A stretch of DNA of 64,000 nucleotides, taken from positions 124,001 to 188,000 of the forward strand of contig JAUIIO010000002.1 of assembly GCA_030431715.1 (NCBI GenBank), written 5' to 3'. The translations under genes and the position numbers were made by a program. Numbering within the stretch: position 1 is the first letter of the stretch; each line of letters starts with the position of its first letter. This document shows positions 17,506 through 26,806 of this stretch, piece by piece. Under the pieces are notes generated by a model that saw only the letters and a list, made by a program, of their open reading frames with translations, was not told where the DNA came from and ran no database searches. This DNA comes from a bacterium. GTDB lineage: Bacteria > Bdellovibrionota_C > UBA2361 > RFPC01.

Positions 17506-18051
17506 ATGAGCGGGCAGAGCCTTGAAGAAAGCTGGAAAAATGAACACTTATTCATGATAGGAGACCCTATCCTTCGCCAGAACTGTGAAGAAGTTAAGGA
17601 TATTACAGAAGCCCAAGATCTCTGTACCCAGATGGTAGAACTCTTAAGAGAGTTAAACGGTGCCGGACTCGCGGCTCCACAGATCGGTGATGCGAGAAGG
17701 GTGATAGTAGTAGAATTAAGAAAAAATGATTTCTTCCCCAACCGCAAAGAATCCCCTCTCTATGTAATGATTAACCCCGAGTTAGAAGAAGTTCGTGGCG
17801 AGGTCGAAGTAAATTGGGAGAGCTGTTTTAGCATCCCCGGCCTTATAGGCGAGGTCCCGAGACAATTGCAGATCAAAGTAAGATATATAGATCCTCAGGG
17901 AGACGAGCACCTTGAGAACTTTGAAGGCCATATCGCACGTATAATACAACACGAAATAGATCATCTAAATGGTGTGCTCTTTCTTGATCGAATGACAGAT
18001 ATGTCGGGGCTTTCTACTATTGAAAACTACAAAAAGAAACTTAGCGCATAA
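17506..18051 (+). CDS. def: Peptide deformylase
   Basis: Removes the N-formyl group from nascent proteins; Fe2+/Zn2+ enzyme working at the tunnel exit. Motif 1 is GAGLAAPQI. Motif 2 reads ESCFSIPG, whose metal ligand is Cys107; the usual sequence is EGCLS. Motif 3 is QHEIDHLNG, with His149, Glu150 and His153. The ATG at 17506 has a GAGGT box 5 bp upstream, preferred over a TTG four codons earlier. The 181-aa length fits. It usually pairs with fmt, which is absent here; instead the gene stands alone among minus-strand genes. Confidence 0.92.
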   Translation: MSGQSLEESWKNEHLFMIGDPILRQNCEEVKDITEAQDLCTQMVELLRELNGAGLAAPQIGDARRVIVVELRKNDFFPNRKESPLYVMINPELEEVRGEVEVNWESCFSIPGLIGEVPRQLQIKVRYIDPQGDEHLENFEGHIARIIQHEIDHLNGVLFLDRMTDMSGLSTIENYKKKLSA

Positions 18052-18067
18052 CAACCTTCTCTCTACG

Positions 18068-18472
18068 TCAGGGAAGCGTTGCATTCTCTCTTGTTCTCTT
18101 TAACCACTCCCTAAACTCAGGAGAAGCGCTCTGATGCAGAGCTTTATAAACTCTTAGCGCTAAAGCATCTACGTCATAAGCTACATTAAGCCATAAGTAC
18201 GCTGCTTCTCTTTCAGGTGTATGCAAGCTAGCACCATAGCTATTGTCCCCTCTCTTATTCCCTACTGAATCCTGCGCCCATACATCTAAACACCTCTTCA
18301 CGCAGTGACGGAGAAGCACTCCCTCTGAAGTACTTAACTCCTCAACACCAAAATCTTGTTTCAAGATCTCAGCAGCCTTCACCTGAAATTTTGAGGCTAA
18401 CTCTTGTTCATCAAGTTCAGAGCCAAACCACTCGTTAATGTAAGATAGGTTTTCGTTAAGTAGATTGGACAT
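18068..18472 (-). CDS. Helical cytosolic protein of unknown function
   Basis: About 134 aa from the ATG at 18472 (a TTG two codons upstream is also possible). Mostly helical, with Trp-rich spots (INEWFGS, YLWLNVAYD, REWLKRT), and predicted soluble. No family recognised. It lies 68 bp downstream of the ABC binding-protein gene and converges on def with 16 bp between the stops. Confidence 0.55.
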   Translation of the reverse strand: MSNLLNENLSYINEWFGSELDEQELASKFQVKAAEILKQDFGVEELSTSEGVLLRHCVKRCLDVWAQDSVGNKRGDNSYGASLHTPEREAAYLWLNVAYDVDALALRVYKALHQSASPEFREWLKRTRENATLP

Positions 18473-18546
18473 ATTCAAACTTCAATATGATTTTAAGAGA
18501 GATTGAGACTATAAAACTTCAAGCTTATTTCTCTCTCCTCTCATAT

Positions 18547-19617
18547 CTAGTCAGACCTAGAATTATAGTCAATGACAACCACCCGTGATGGAACATTACC
18601 ATCCTCTTGAAACTTAAACTTTCCAAATGTAACGGTATCAAGAGTGTGATTAGTCAAAAAATCTTGGATTTCTAAAGCTGTATTTTTGCCCGCCTTTCTT
18701 GCCTGAAGAACTGCGTTTAACGCATCATAGGCATTTGACGCTGTTAACATAGGTTTATATCCAAATCGCTTATTGAAACGCTCATCAAAGGTGCTATCGG
18801 CTAACTCGAATTTGCTATAGGTAAGTTGAGGAAGCGCTGACTGAAATGACGGCTTATCAAGCCACCCCTCACCATCATGCACCGTAGCTAGTGAGACCTC
18901 AGGAAGTAACGCTCGGATCTGCTTTAAAAGAGACAGGAGCGAATTTTCATCCCATACAAAAATAAGCAAAACATCAGGCTTTTTTGTAGCTAGCTTGGTA
19001 AGCGCGGCTCGAAAGTCAGCCTCCCCTGCCTGCACTCCTATATCTGCAATTGGTTCTTCCACCTTTTGAAGTATGAGCCTTCTAATCATTTCAGCAAAAG
19101 GCTCCTGCTCATAGATCAGGGCAAAACGTTTGTGCCCTTGTTCACGGAGATTTGAAACAAGGACTTCCGTTTCAAGCGTTGAATTATGATAAAAAGTCAC
19201 AGGCCAATCTTTATTTTCAGTGGCGAAGGCCTCACGAGCTGCACTTGGAGTAACAAGAAGTATGGCTTTCCTTCTCGCGACAGGAATAACCGCTTGAAAA
19301 CCATCTAACCATGTAGGGCCTAGCATTACTGGCGGGTTATTTAAAGCCAGACGATGAAACGCTGTGATGATTTGTTTCTGATCTGTTTGAGTATCTTCAA
19401 CCTGAAGTTTTACTTTTTTTCCGTTTACGCCTCCCCGTTCATTCCATTCCTCTACGGCGAGCACATACGCATCGATCTCGCCCTTGCCAAATGTTGAAGA
19501 TGCGCCCGTCTGACCCACCATAACTGGAATAACTAACTCTTTATCTGCAGCTGAAGAAACCCCGGAAAAAGAAAAAAGAAAGAGGCAGGATAAAAGTATA
19601 TTAGAAAATAGGCTCAT
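18547..19617 (-). CDS. Periplasmic substrate-binding protein, branched-chain amino acid (LivJ/Peripla_BP_6) type
   Basis: 356 aa with a signal peptide of ~23 residues (LLSCLFLFSFSGVSSAA). The mature protein starts VIPVMVGQTGASSTFGKGE and contains EEWNERGGVNGKKVKLQVEDTQ, the hallmark opening of type I binding proteins of LivJ/amide-urea transporters, then PVMLGPTWLDG and FALIYEQEPFAEMIRR. No lipobox. No permease or ATPase gene is adjacent, so it is an orphan: it could serve a distant transporter or a sensor. The ligand is unknown. Confidence 0.85.
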   Translation of the reverse strand: MSLFSNILLSCLFLFSFSGVSSAADKELVIPVMVGQTGASSTFGKGEIDAYVLAVEEWNERGGVNGKKVKLQVEDTQTDQKQIITAFHRLALNNPPVMLGPTWLDGFQAVIPVARRKAILLVTPSAAREAFATENKDWPVTFYHNSTLETEVLVSNLREQGHKRFALIYEQEPFAEMIRRLILQKVEEPIADIGVQAGEADFRAALTKLATKKPDVLLIFVWDENSLLSLLKQIRALLPEVSLATVHDGEGWLDKPSFQSALPQLTYSKFELADSTFDERFNKRFGYKPMLTASNAYDALNAVLQARKAGKNTALEIQDFLTNHTLDTVTFGKFKFQEDGNVPSRVVVIDYNSRSD

Positions 19618-19789
19618 TAGATATTGTGGTGATAACGTTAGAATTCACTATCCCCATAATACACGAGCAAGTTGCTTGTTCAATAATTAACGCACTAAAC
19701 AGACCTGCAGGATGCTTAAAGGTCTAAGCAGATTGTAACCCGATTTCAGCATATTCGCTTTACACTGCGGAGGAGCTAACTGAAATCAT

Positions 19790-20485
19790 TCATCCCAGAA
19801 CAAAACACCCACTCAAGATATCAAATGAGCCGTTCTCTATGCCTTTAATGACTTCGTTCGGATTAAGACCCTCATGATACGTATGATAATGATCTGTATG
19901 TCTAAAGCAAATCTGGCCATCTTTCTCCGCAAGTGCCGGAATGTTTAAACGAGTAGACTTTCTTGGTAACACATCTTCAATAAACTCATGGAGCACAGAG
20001 GGCTCTCGGTAGCTCATCGCACAACCTTTCCTTAGGAAATACGAATCTTTGTCGTCTAATACCTGTTGCTTAAATGCCGCAGCCACCTCCGCAAGCTTGT
20101 CGGCTTGTTCCTGACCGGTCGCCACTAGGAGTTTTCTCTGGAACTTATTGTGCTCGTAAAAATCTGGAAATTCATAAAACAATAATGTACGACATGAGAT
20201 TTCTGCACTCCGAGCAGCGGCTTCAAGTACCGTTCTAACTCTTAGTACAGGCAACTCATAAACAAGCTTGTCGTTATTACGGCCACCAAAAACATCAAAG
20301 CCTATACGGTAAAAGGCTCCTTCGGTACTAAAAACCGGCCGTGGTCTGGCACTAGCAGCATCCTCTATCCTGGCATTTTGAAACTCATGTAAATCAAGAT
20401 CGCGGTCACATTCTGACCAAGTACGATCGATCAGACCTTTATCTGCTAAATTATCCAGATGTTCTTTGGTTACTATCGGCCACAT
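19790..20485 (-). CDS. Protein of unknown function
   Basis: 231 aa, soluble, mixed alpha/beta, with acidic and aromatic character; no signal peptide. A His-rich stretch (RHTDHYHTYHEG, about residues 195-206) could bind metal. Other visible segments are ISCRTLLFYEFPDFYEHNKFQ and VLHEFIEDVLPRKS. No family recognised. It is flanked by 98 bp after the GT-C gene and 172 bp before the ABC binding-protein gene, so linkage to either is uncertain. Confidence 0.55.
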   Translation of the reverse strand: MWPIVTKEHLDNLADKGLIDRTWSECDRDLDLHEFQNARIEDAASARPRPVFSTEGAFYRIGFDVFGGRNNDKLVYELPVLRVRTVLEAAARSAEISCRTLLFYEFPDFYEHNKFQRKLLVATGQEQADKLAEVAAAFKQQVLDDKDSYFLRKGCAMSYREPSVLHEFIEDVLPRKSTRLNIPALAEKDGQICFRHTDHYHTYHEGLNPNEVIKGIENGSFDILSGCFVLG

Positions 20486-20583
20486 TGTTACTTATCACTG
20501 GCTAGCTGAATATTCAGAATATCCGTGGCCTCATTCCTAAGCAACTTCGATATGCCCCTCTTGAAAAGGAGCATGGAACGTTA

Positions 20584-22344
20584 CTATAGAGCACACAAAA
20601 ATACTGCAGATGCTAAACTTATAATGCACATTGTTGCACATGTAGCCAAACGCATTACAGCATAACTATTCGCAAGTGCCATATAGCCCATTGGTACTAT
20701 TGCAAAAGCAATATACCGAAAATTCTGGCTGGGCACATATGGCGAAAGGTAACGAAAACATACTATAGCCGCAAAAGAGAGTAAGAGGACAAGAGCTTCA
20801 GGATATGCCGTTCTCTTCTCATCAAGGAGGGCATAAAACATATTCCAAACAATGAAAGCAAGTAATACAAGACCGGAACACAAGAGCACCACTGCGGGCC
20901 ACCTCATCGCAATATCATGTGTAAACTCACCAAAGAAAAAAGATTTATAGAGGACTTCAGGGAAATAATGACGACGGTATGTATCATCCCATGTGCTGTT
21001 ATAGAGAGTTTCTAACACCTTCCAAAAATTAAATGTGGTAAAATTTGCCAATGTATTTGGCGCGCTTGCTATTTGAGCAAGGTGATGCACGTTTCCAACG
21101 ATATGACTTTGTCCTTCATAAACAAAACGTACGACATAAAACCATCCTGAGAGAACCACCATAAGAGCAGCACTCTGGCATAAGAGAACAAGTCTCTTAG
21201 AAAGAGACACTGAACATTTCAAAAACATTAAGCAAAAGCCAGTAGCAATAAGCACCACTGAGTTAAAGCGAACAAGAAGACTCATTGCACTCGCAAGGGA
21301 GAAACTATACCACCACCTAAGCGATTCGGATCCCCACCACACGATAAGCGATAAATAGATAGTAAGACAAAAAGTGAGAAAAAGAGAATCTGTGCCGACC
21401 TGAGCTGACATAAAAACTACGGCAGGATTTGTTGCGACAAACAGTAAGAAGACATTCTTGTGAAAGAGTCTAATTGGAGCCTGAAATTTACTACTCTCAA
21501 TACAAGCCCAGACCAGAAGCAAACAGAAAATACTCATACAAAAGGAGAAAGCTTGAATAATGAGGTGATGAGTAATTGCGGTCGGCGAGAAGTAAGAATA
21601 GAGACCTACCAGACCTGCGGCTAGGGCATGATAGATAGGAGGATGATACGTCTGCCATCCGTGATCAAAACCCGGCAGGGTCCAGTGCTCATAGAGGTAT
21701 CGGACATACTCCAAATGCCCCATAGCATCAGCCCCCCGTATATTTATATCTGTCTTAAGTACATACGTACTTCGGAGAACAATCATAGCTAGCATAATAA
21801 GCAGAGTACTCAAGTGAAGCCTATAATCGTCACCTGCAAATGCTTTAAAGAAAGAAGAGAGAGAGAGGAAAAACGTGAGGCCTATGAGCACGAGGAATGC
21901 AAACTGACGCGATTCATTTTCAAGAGGAAGGATACTTAGGTGTGAGCTATACTCCTTGTTCTCTAGAGTTATGCTCAAGACATTCTCTCCGAGGCGGAGT
22001 TGACCGCTCAGATCTAGATCCACCCTCTTATAAAAAGAACAAAGGGGAAGCGTCCCCGGGTAATCCTCTCCATTAATCGTAAATGAGGTAATACAGTCAT
22101 CAAAGTACAGCCCTACACGTTGTCGTTCTTTTCGCTTCACATTTAAGAATAGCTTAACGGTATCTACCCCCGGATGGTGCGATATATTCACAGGTGGCAC
22201 ATCAAACTTTTCGTAGCCCCCATTTTCGGCTACATACTTCAGACATTTTGAAACCGTAAACCAAGTACTCGCGTAGAATTGCAAGCAAACCGCACTAAGG
22301 AGTAAATATACTATGGCGATAGATACATTCTTTATACTCTTCAA
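20584..22344 (-). CDS. Polytopic GT-C (PMT/ArnT-like) glycosyltransferase
   Basis: 586-aa membrane protein with about a dozen hydrophobic segments. After a first helix (residues ~7-25) comes a ~120-residue extracytoplasmic domain, beta-rich (VDTVKLFLNVKRKERQRVG, LGENVLSITLENKE), then the membrane block. The first large loop carries GADAMGHLEYVRYL, the acidic motif expected of GT-C enzymes, and GWQTYHPPIYHAL. GT-C enzymes transfer sugar from a polyprenyl phosphate outside the membrane. The start is TTG, since no Met follows before the first helix. It begins 21 bp after the flavoprotein gene, so the two form an operon. Acceptor and donor unknown. Confidence 0.8.
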   Translation of the reverse strand: MKSIKNVSIAIVYLLLSAVCLQFYASTWFTVSKCLKYVAENGGYEKFDVPPVNISHHPGVDTVKLFLNVKRKERQRVGLYFDDCITSFTINGEDYPGTLPLCSFYKRVDLDLSGQLRLGENVLSITLENKEYSSHLSILPLENESRQFAFLVLIGLTFFLSLSSFFKAFAGDDYRLHLSTLLIMLAMIVLRSTYVLKTDINIRGADAMGHLEYVRYLYEHWTLPGFDHGWQTYHPPIYHALAAGLVGLYSYFSPTAITHHLIIQAFSFCMSIFCLLLVWACIESSKFQAPIRLFHKNVFLLFVATNPAVVFMSAQVGTDSLFLTFCLTIYLSLIVWWGSESLRWWYSFSLASAMSLLVRFNSVVLIATGFCLMFLKCSVSLSKRLVLLCQSAALMVVLSGWFYVVRFVYEGQSHIVGNVHHLAQIASAPNTLANFTTFNFWKVLETLYNSTWDDTYRRHYFPEVLYKSFFFGEFTHDIAMRWPAVVLLCSGLVLLAFIVWNMFYALLDEKRTAYPEALVLLLSFAAIVCFRYLSPYVPSQNFRYIAFAIVPMGYMALANSYAVMRLATCATMCIISLASAVFLCAL

Positions 22345-22365
22345 CGGCAGGTATCCATATTCAAT

Positions 22366-23979
22366 CTACTTATCGTTCTCAAGCTCTTCACTATAACTTT
22401 GTTCAGTATTAACTTTCCACACTCTTTCAGGAGCTCTCTGGTTACTTAAAAGTTGATCTACTGATTCAAGAGCAGTAAGCATAGAATGATCCTGATTATT
22501 ATATCGGTGCATCCCATTTCTACCGACCGGGTAGATGCCGGGGAACTTCGCTAGCTCCTCAACAATCTCTCCGATTCGAGCATAGTTTCCAGAATATACT
22601 GGGTATGCCTTAGCGACTCGGACCACTCGAGAAGAGATACACTCTGATGAATCTGCAAAACCAAGTTGTTCGAACTCCCTAGTCGCAAATGCCGTCAGTT
22701 CGCTATCAGAGAGTTGCCAAAGCTCATCTCCTTTATTCACAAAATACTCGAGGCCTACCCACGCTAACTTTGAATCAGCTACTAGATGTGGACTCCAGTT
22801 GTTAAAAAGCTGAATTCGTCCAACCTTGTATCCGGGCTCCTGCACATAGAGCCAAGTATCATTCAGGTAGAGCGGAGCTTCTGCATTCCGATAAATATGC
22901 TTTGGTGTCAAATGAGGATAGAGCAAACCAATGGTTATAAAATCTCGGTATTTCAGGCCCTGCGCTAATATTCGAATACTCTCTCGCACATTTGTCCCAA
23001 GGGCGTCAATGAGACGTGGAATTGGCATAGAGGAGATAATTGCATCTGCGCTCTCTACAAGATCTTCTTTTAAAAGCTCACCTCGGCTCACACGCACAGA
23101 GAAGGCTCCTTCATGTGCATTGATACTGCAAACATTATGCTCGAGATGAATCTCTCCCCCTAAACGTACAAACTCTTTTTGCACCTCTTGCCAGAATTGT
23201 CCTGGTCCACGAGCTGGATAGAGAAACTTTTCGATGAGACTTGTCTCTTTTCTTTGCTCCGCGGCAAGGCCCTTTTTCTTGAATTGGAATTTTGAAAAGA
23301 TCATATTCGACAGGATCTTTCTAACAGATAGACCTTTTATCCGCTGTGCTCCCCAGTCAGCACTCAGTGAACGACAACTCTCCCCCCAAACTTTTTCCGT
23401 ATATTCTTTAAAGAAGTTTTCATAGAGCGTGTCTCCAAAGCGATTTATAAAAAAATCTTCAAGACTTTCTTCGGGGTACTTTGGAAAGAGCTGACGCTTA
23501 AAATACGTAACGCCTGAGAGGAGTGCTCGTCTCAAACCAAGTGATTTAAAAACAGCCCATTCAAGTTTTATTGGATATGAAAGAAAATGCCTATTGAAAA
23601 GAATACGCGAATATCTTTCACGAATGAGAAAATGACTCTTGTCTGCCGATTTGCTTGATTCCTCAAGATTCTTAACGCTCTGTGAGTCAATTGTGGCAGT
23701 CTGATTCTGGTAACTTATCGTAAAATTTTCTTCCTTTTCGACTGCACGAATTGGGAGGACTGAAAACCACCAATTCTGCACACGACTATTCTTTGTAAAA
23801 AATCTATGCCCTCCAAGATCCATGAGATTTCCTTCATGCTCTATCGTGGCAGAGATTCCTCCCACATAGTCATTTTGTTCATAAATGACTACGTGGTACT
23901 CCTTAGCTCGTCTCAGGAGCTCTAGCCCGGCAGTCAGGCCAGCGGGGCCTGCTCCGATGATGATAACTTTCTTTTTCAT
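22366..23979 (-). CDS. FAD-dependent oxidoreductase, amine-oxidase / UDP-galactopyranose-mutase-like
   Basis: 537-aa flavoprotein. The Rossmann motif IIIGAGPAGLTAGLELL opens the protein, followed by YEQNDYVGGISATIEHEGN and the LGGHRFFT block typical of the NAD(P)/FAD-binding family that includes UDP-galactopyranose mutase and protoporphyrinogen-oxidase-like proteins. A second nucleotide-contact region is at PVGRNGMHRYNNQDHS near the C terminus. The length fits this group, which often accompanies glycosyltransferases in cell-surface sugar loci. The GT-C gene lies immediately downstream. The reaction is not determined. Confidence 0.8.
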   Translation of the reverse strand: MKKKVIIIGAGPAGLTAGLELLRRAKEYHVVIYEQNDYVGGISATIEHEGNLMDLGGHRFFTKNSRVQNWWFSVLPIRAVEKEENFTISYQNQTATIDSQSVKNLEESSKSADKSHFLIRERYSRILFNRHFLSYPIKLEWAVFKSLGLRRALLSGVTYFKRQLFPKYPEESLEDFFINRFGDTLYENFFKEYTEKVWGESCRSLSADWGAQRIKGLSVRKILSNMIFSKFQFKKKGLAAEQRKETSLIEKFLYPARGPGQFWQEVQKEFVRLGGEIHLEHNVCSINAHEGAFSVRVSRGELLKEDLVESADAIISSMPIPRLIDALGTNVRESIRILAQGLKYRDFITIGLLYPHLTPKHIYRNAEAPLYLNDTWLYVQEPGYKVGRIQLFNNWSPHLVADSKLAWVGLEYFVNKGDELWQLSDSELTAFATREFEQLGFADSSECISSRVVRVAKAYPVYSGNYARIGEIVEELAKFPGIYPVGRNGMHRYNNQDHSMLTALESVDQLLSNQRAPERVWKVNTEQSYSEELENDK

Positions 23980-24060
23980 TCCCTTGGCATTCTGCCAGCT
24001 ACAACCGATCGGGAAAACCCGTATTCGTTCATCTTGGAAGAGAGCAGAGCTTGGGCTGCT

Positions 24061-24678
24061 TTATTTTATGTTGAACAGAGCACAAAGCTCTTGTGGAGAA
24101 TCGATGATAAAATCTGGACTTTCCAACATGAGGTTTTCTCTCGATTGATATCCCCATGTGACTGCTATTGTTTTTACGCCTGCCCTTTTTCCCTCACGAA
24201 TATCACTACGCGCATCTCCAATCATATATGCTTCATCACGCGCTATGCTAAACTGCTCAAGCATATTAATGATCTTGTCAGATTTAGATCCGGGCATTTT
24301 CCCGTCGCAAATGCTAGATACCGTATCCTCTAAATTGTTTTGCCTCAGTATCTCGCGCACCTGTGATTCTACACTCGAAGTAATAATCACAACCGAATGT
24401 GCATGTGCTAGGGAACGGAGCAGATCTGGCATGGCGGGAAACAGGTCGGGACTTTCGGTCGTATCATTCTGAAGCTCAAATACTCTCTCTGTAAACAGTG
24501 CAGGATCTACCTCAATTGCCTCAGCAAGATCTGGAAATGTTAAGTTCTCAAGAGTACGGAGATCGTCCCTTGTAGGCGCCCGTCCCCCTCCAATTTCAGA
24601 TTGAGCGCGTCTTGTCAGCTCAAGTACAGAATCTGCTGAATCAGCTATAACACCATCAAAGTCAAAATTAACAAGCAT
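24061..24678 (-). CDS. HAD-superfamily phosphatase
   Basis: 205 aa, phosphoglycolate-phosphatase-like HAD hydrolase. Motif I is FDFDGVIADS with nucleophile Asp6 and acid/base Asp8, motif II is VVIITSS, motif III uses the Lys of SKSDKI, and motif IV is MIGDARSDIREGKRAG. A helical cap lies between motifs I and II. It is 81 bp upstream of the flavoprotein gene in the same direction; a sugar-phosphate substrate is a reasonable guess from the neighbourhood but unproven. Confidence 0.87.
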   Translation of the reverse strand: MLVNFDFDGVIADSADSVLELTRRAQSEIGGGRAPTRDDLRTLENLTFPDLAEAIEVDPALFTERVFELQNDTTESPDLFPAMPDLLRSLAHAHSVVIITSSVESQVREILRQNNLEDTVSSICDGKMPGSKSDKIINMLEQFSIARDEAYMIGDARSDIREGKRAGVKTIAVTWGYQSRENLMLESPDFIIDSPQELCALFNIK

Positions 24679-24769
24679 AGGGCGAATATATACTACTTTA
24701 AGATCCCAGTCATCTTAAGCGTATTGAGACAATCTCATGAAAAAAACAGCCAGCGCAGGTCGTATGAGC

Positions 24770-25072
24770 TCAGCTTAACTCTGTATACTTTGAGATCCAT
24801 CTCCTCTTTACTATTGGCAAAGAGAGTGTTGAGAGAAAATATCCTACCGTAGGAATAAAGGCGTTCATTAATGGACGCGGAACTGAGATGAGCCAAAAAA
24901 CAAGTGAGGTTATAAAATATGTAAATATGACGATGGAAATCTTACGCGTCGAGGATAGTTCCCAAGCTTTCTCCCCTTCGACCATCGCATTTCGTTCTTT
25001 AATCCTACTTAAATCTTCCTCGAGCTCGGATAAACGTGCCAACATATCTTGGTGATTACAAGGATCAGTCAT
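24770..25072 (-). CDS. Small membrane protein with coiled coil and two membrane segments
   Basis: 100 aa. Residues ~10-40 form a charged coiled coil (LARLSELEEDLSRIKERN), followed by two hydrophobic helices (about 45-65 and 70-88). The segment VPRPLMNAFIPTVGYFLSTLSLP resembles a widespread family of small bacterial membrane proteins whose function I do not know. It lies 91 bp upstream of the HAD gene; 237 bp without a gene separate it from the GT4 gene. Confidence 0.65.
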   Translation of the reverse strand: MTDPCNHQDMLARLSELEEDLSRIKERNAMVEGEKAWELSSTRKISIVIFTYFITSLVFWLISVPRPLMNAFIPTVGYFLSTLSLPIVKRRWISKYTELS

Positions 25073-25309
25073 TTCTACTATTAGTCGATTGTCATAGCAT
25101 TAAGTGGGCCATATGAGCTGTATATGCTTGGCTCGTATAGGTCGCACGTTCAATGGTTAAATCATTATGTGTCGGGATGGCTTCAGTTACTGTCAGCATA
25201 TGCAGTACCGTCTGTATTGAATATTTGGGCGACAGGTTAACACGCCTATCAGCCTTATGGAAACAAATTAGTAACTATCGGTAAGAGCCTCATTTTCAAA
25301 ACTTCAAAG
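25073..25309. other. Intergenic region, no gene recognised
   Basis: 237 bp between the GT4 glycosyltransferase and the small membrane protein gene. I see no conserved structure, repeat or good promoter pair; a promoter for the genes downstream on the minus strand would be expected here. Confidence 0.3.
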
Positions 25310-26317
25310 CTACACCGGCACAAGCCCTGAAATAAATTGGTTTGCCGCATTTTGCCATGTGAAGCGAGTGCTAAACTCATGGCAAAAGCTAGACTCTCCA
25401 GATTTAAGAGCAGCATCTACCGCTATTTGCAAACTCTCGTCAACAGCCCCCAGACGCGTATCCTGACTAACGAGCTCAAGCGCTCCAGCTAGTGGAAATG
25501 CCGCAACAGGAACTCCGCATGCAAGCGCTTCAAGAACCACATTGCCAAAGGTATCTGTCTTACTCGGGAATACAAATACATCTGCACTACTAAAGTGCGC
25601 CGCAAGATCGTGCCCCTTCTTGTACCCGACAAAGGTAGCCTGCGGATATTTTGACTCGAGTTGAGCACGAATCGGGCCATCTCCCACGACGTACTTATCA
25701 CTCTCAGTCTCAAGTCTTAAAAATTCTTCGATATTCTTCTCTCTCGAAACTCGTCCAACATAGAGCAGGATGGGCTTCCCCCCCTTGCGTGACAACACCG
25801 GTTCATGCGGATAAAAGATCTCTCTATCAATCCCACGTGACCAGACATTTAAATTGGTAAATCCGCGGGCTGAAAGTAAATCCTTAATAAAATGAGTGGG
25901 CACCATCGTGCTCTTTGCCGCAGAATGAAACCACCTAAAAAATCTCCATGTGATTGAAGGAGGTACCCCAGCCAGCGCCTTTAGATAGTCAGGAAAAAGC
26001 GTATGAAAGGAAGTACTAAATGAGTAATTGTTTTTTACGCAAAACTTGCGAACGCGCTGACCGATAGGACCTTCAGTTGCTATGTGAATATGATCAGGCT
26101 GAAAATCTCTAATCTTTCGCGCAACCGTCTTTTGACGCGGAAATGCCAGCTTAATTTCAGGATAGAGCGGAGCCGGGAAATTATTAAAGAGTTCGGGATG
26201 AATAACTTCATACTCATAGCCCTGCGCAGAGAGCTGAGTAAGTGTATTCTCAATAGTACGCACCACCCCGTTTACTTGAGGACGCCATGCATCAGTTGCG
26301 AGAAGAAGGCGAGGCAT
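25310..26317 (-). CDS. GT4-family glycosyltransferase
   Basis: 335 aa from the ATG at 26317 (a GTG eight codons upstream is the alternative). Two Rossmann domains (GT-B). Seen: ATDAWRPQVNGVVRTIENT at the start, IATEGPIGQRVRKFC, FHTLFPDYL, then LLYVGRVSREKNIEEFL and the acidic sugar-nucleotide motif SKTDTFGNVVLEALACGVPV. This set resembles the MgtA/SqdX/PimB-like subgroup that adds sugars to diacylglycerol-type lipids. The neighbour dgkA on the other strand also handles diacylglycerol, so a glycolipid role is plausible but inferred. Confidence 0.88.
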   Translation of the reverse strand: MPRLLLATDAWRPQVNGVVRTIENTLTQLSAQGYEYEVIHPELFNNFPAPLYPEIKLAFPRQKTVARKIRDFQPDHIHIATEGPIGQRVRKFCVKNNYSFSTSFHTLFPDYLKALAGVPPSITWRFFRWFHSAAKSTMVPTHFIKDLLSARGFTNLNVWSRGIDREIFYPHEPVLSRKGGKPILLYVGRVSREKNIEEFLRLETESDKYVVGDGPIRAQLESKYPQATFVGYKKGHDLAAHFSSADVFVFPSKTDTFGNVVLEALACGVPVAAFPLAGALELVSQDTRLGAVDESLQIAVDAALKSGESSFCHEFSTRFTWQNAANQFISGLVPV

Positions 26318-26440
26318 TCGTGAGCTCACTGAAATGTTCACACAGGCGATAAATCACTTGCGCGAAAACAGTTTCACAACACAAAATATGCTACAGTGCC
26401 GTGAGGCGATACGCTCGTTAGTATTCTATGAGGGAATGAT

Positions 26441-26806
26441 ATGAATAAGCACGGAGTTGGTTCTCTAACGCGTCTTAAAAACGCGTGTAAGTACTCGCTA
26501 GAAGGTTTTATTACCTGCTATAAAACTGAGGAAGCCTTTCGGCAAGAGCTCTGGCTCTGTATCGTACTGGCACCTGTCCCCTTTTTTCTCACCATTAGCC
26601 CTGTCTCACGGGCTCTTATGTTTCTGTGTCTTTTTTTAGTTCTTATCGTTGAACTTTTAAACTCAGGAATTGAGGCACTTGCTGATGAGGTTACTACTGA
26701 GCGAAGGGACCTGATCAAAAAAGCCAAGGATGTTTCGAGCACTGCTGTATCGTTTTCGTTAATTACTACGACAGTTGTATGGGGGACTCTAATTTTTTCC
26801 GCTTAA
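26441..26806 (+). CDS. dgkA: Diacylglycerol kinase, prokaryotic DgkA type
   Basis: Inner-membrane enzyme that phosphorylates diacylglycerol to phosphatidic acid, recycling lipid after transfer of headgroups. 121 aa with three membrane helices. The N-terminal NACKYSLEGF and EEAFRQE segments and the signature ELLNSGIEALADEV contain the catalytic acidic residues; KKAKDVSSTAVSFSL follows. A GAGGG box lies 5-6 bp before the ATG. It is divergent from the GT4 gene (upstream gap about 120 bp). Confidence 0.95.
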   Translation: MNKHGVGSLTRLKNACKYSLEGFITCYKTEEAFRQELWLCIVLAPVPFFLTISPVSRALMFLCLFLVLIVELLNSGIEALADEVTTERRDLIKKAKDVSSTAVSFSLITTTVVWGTLIFSA

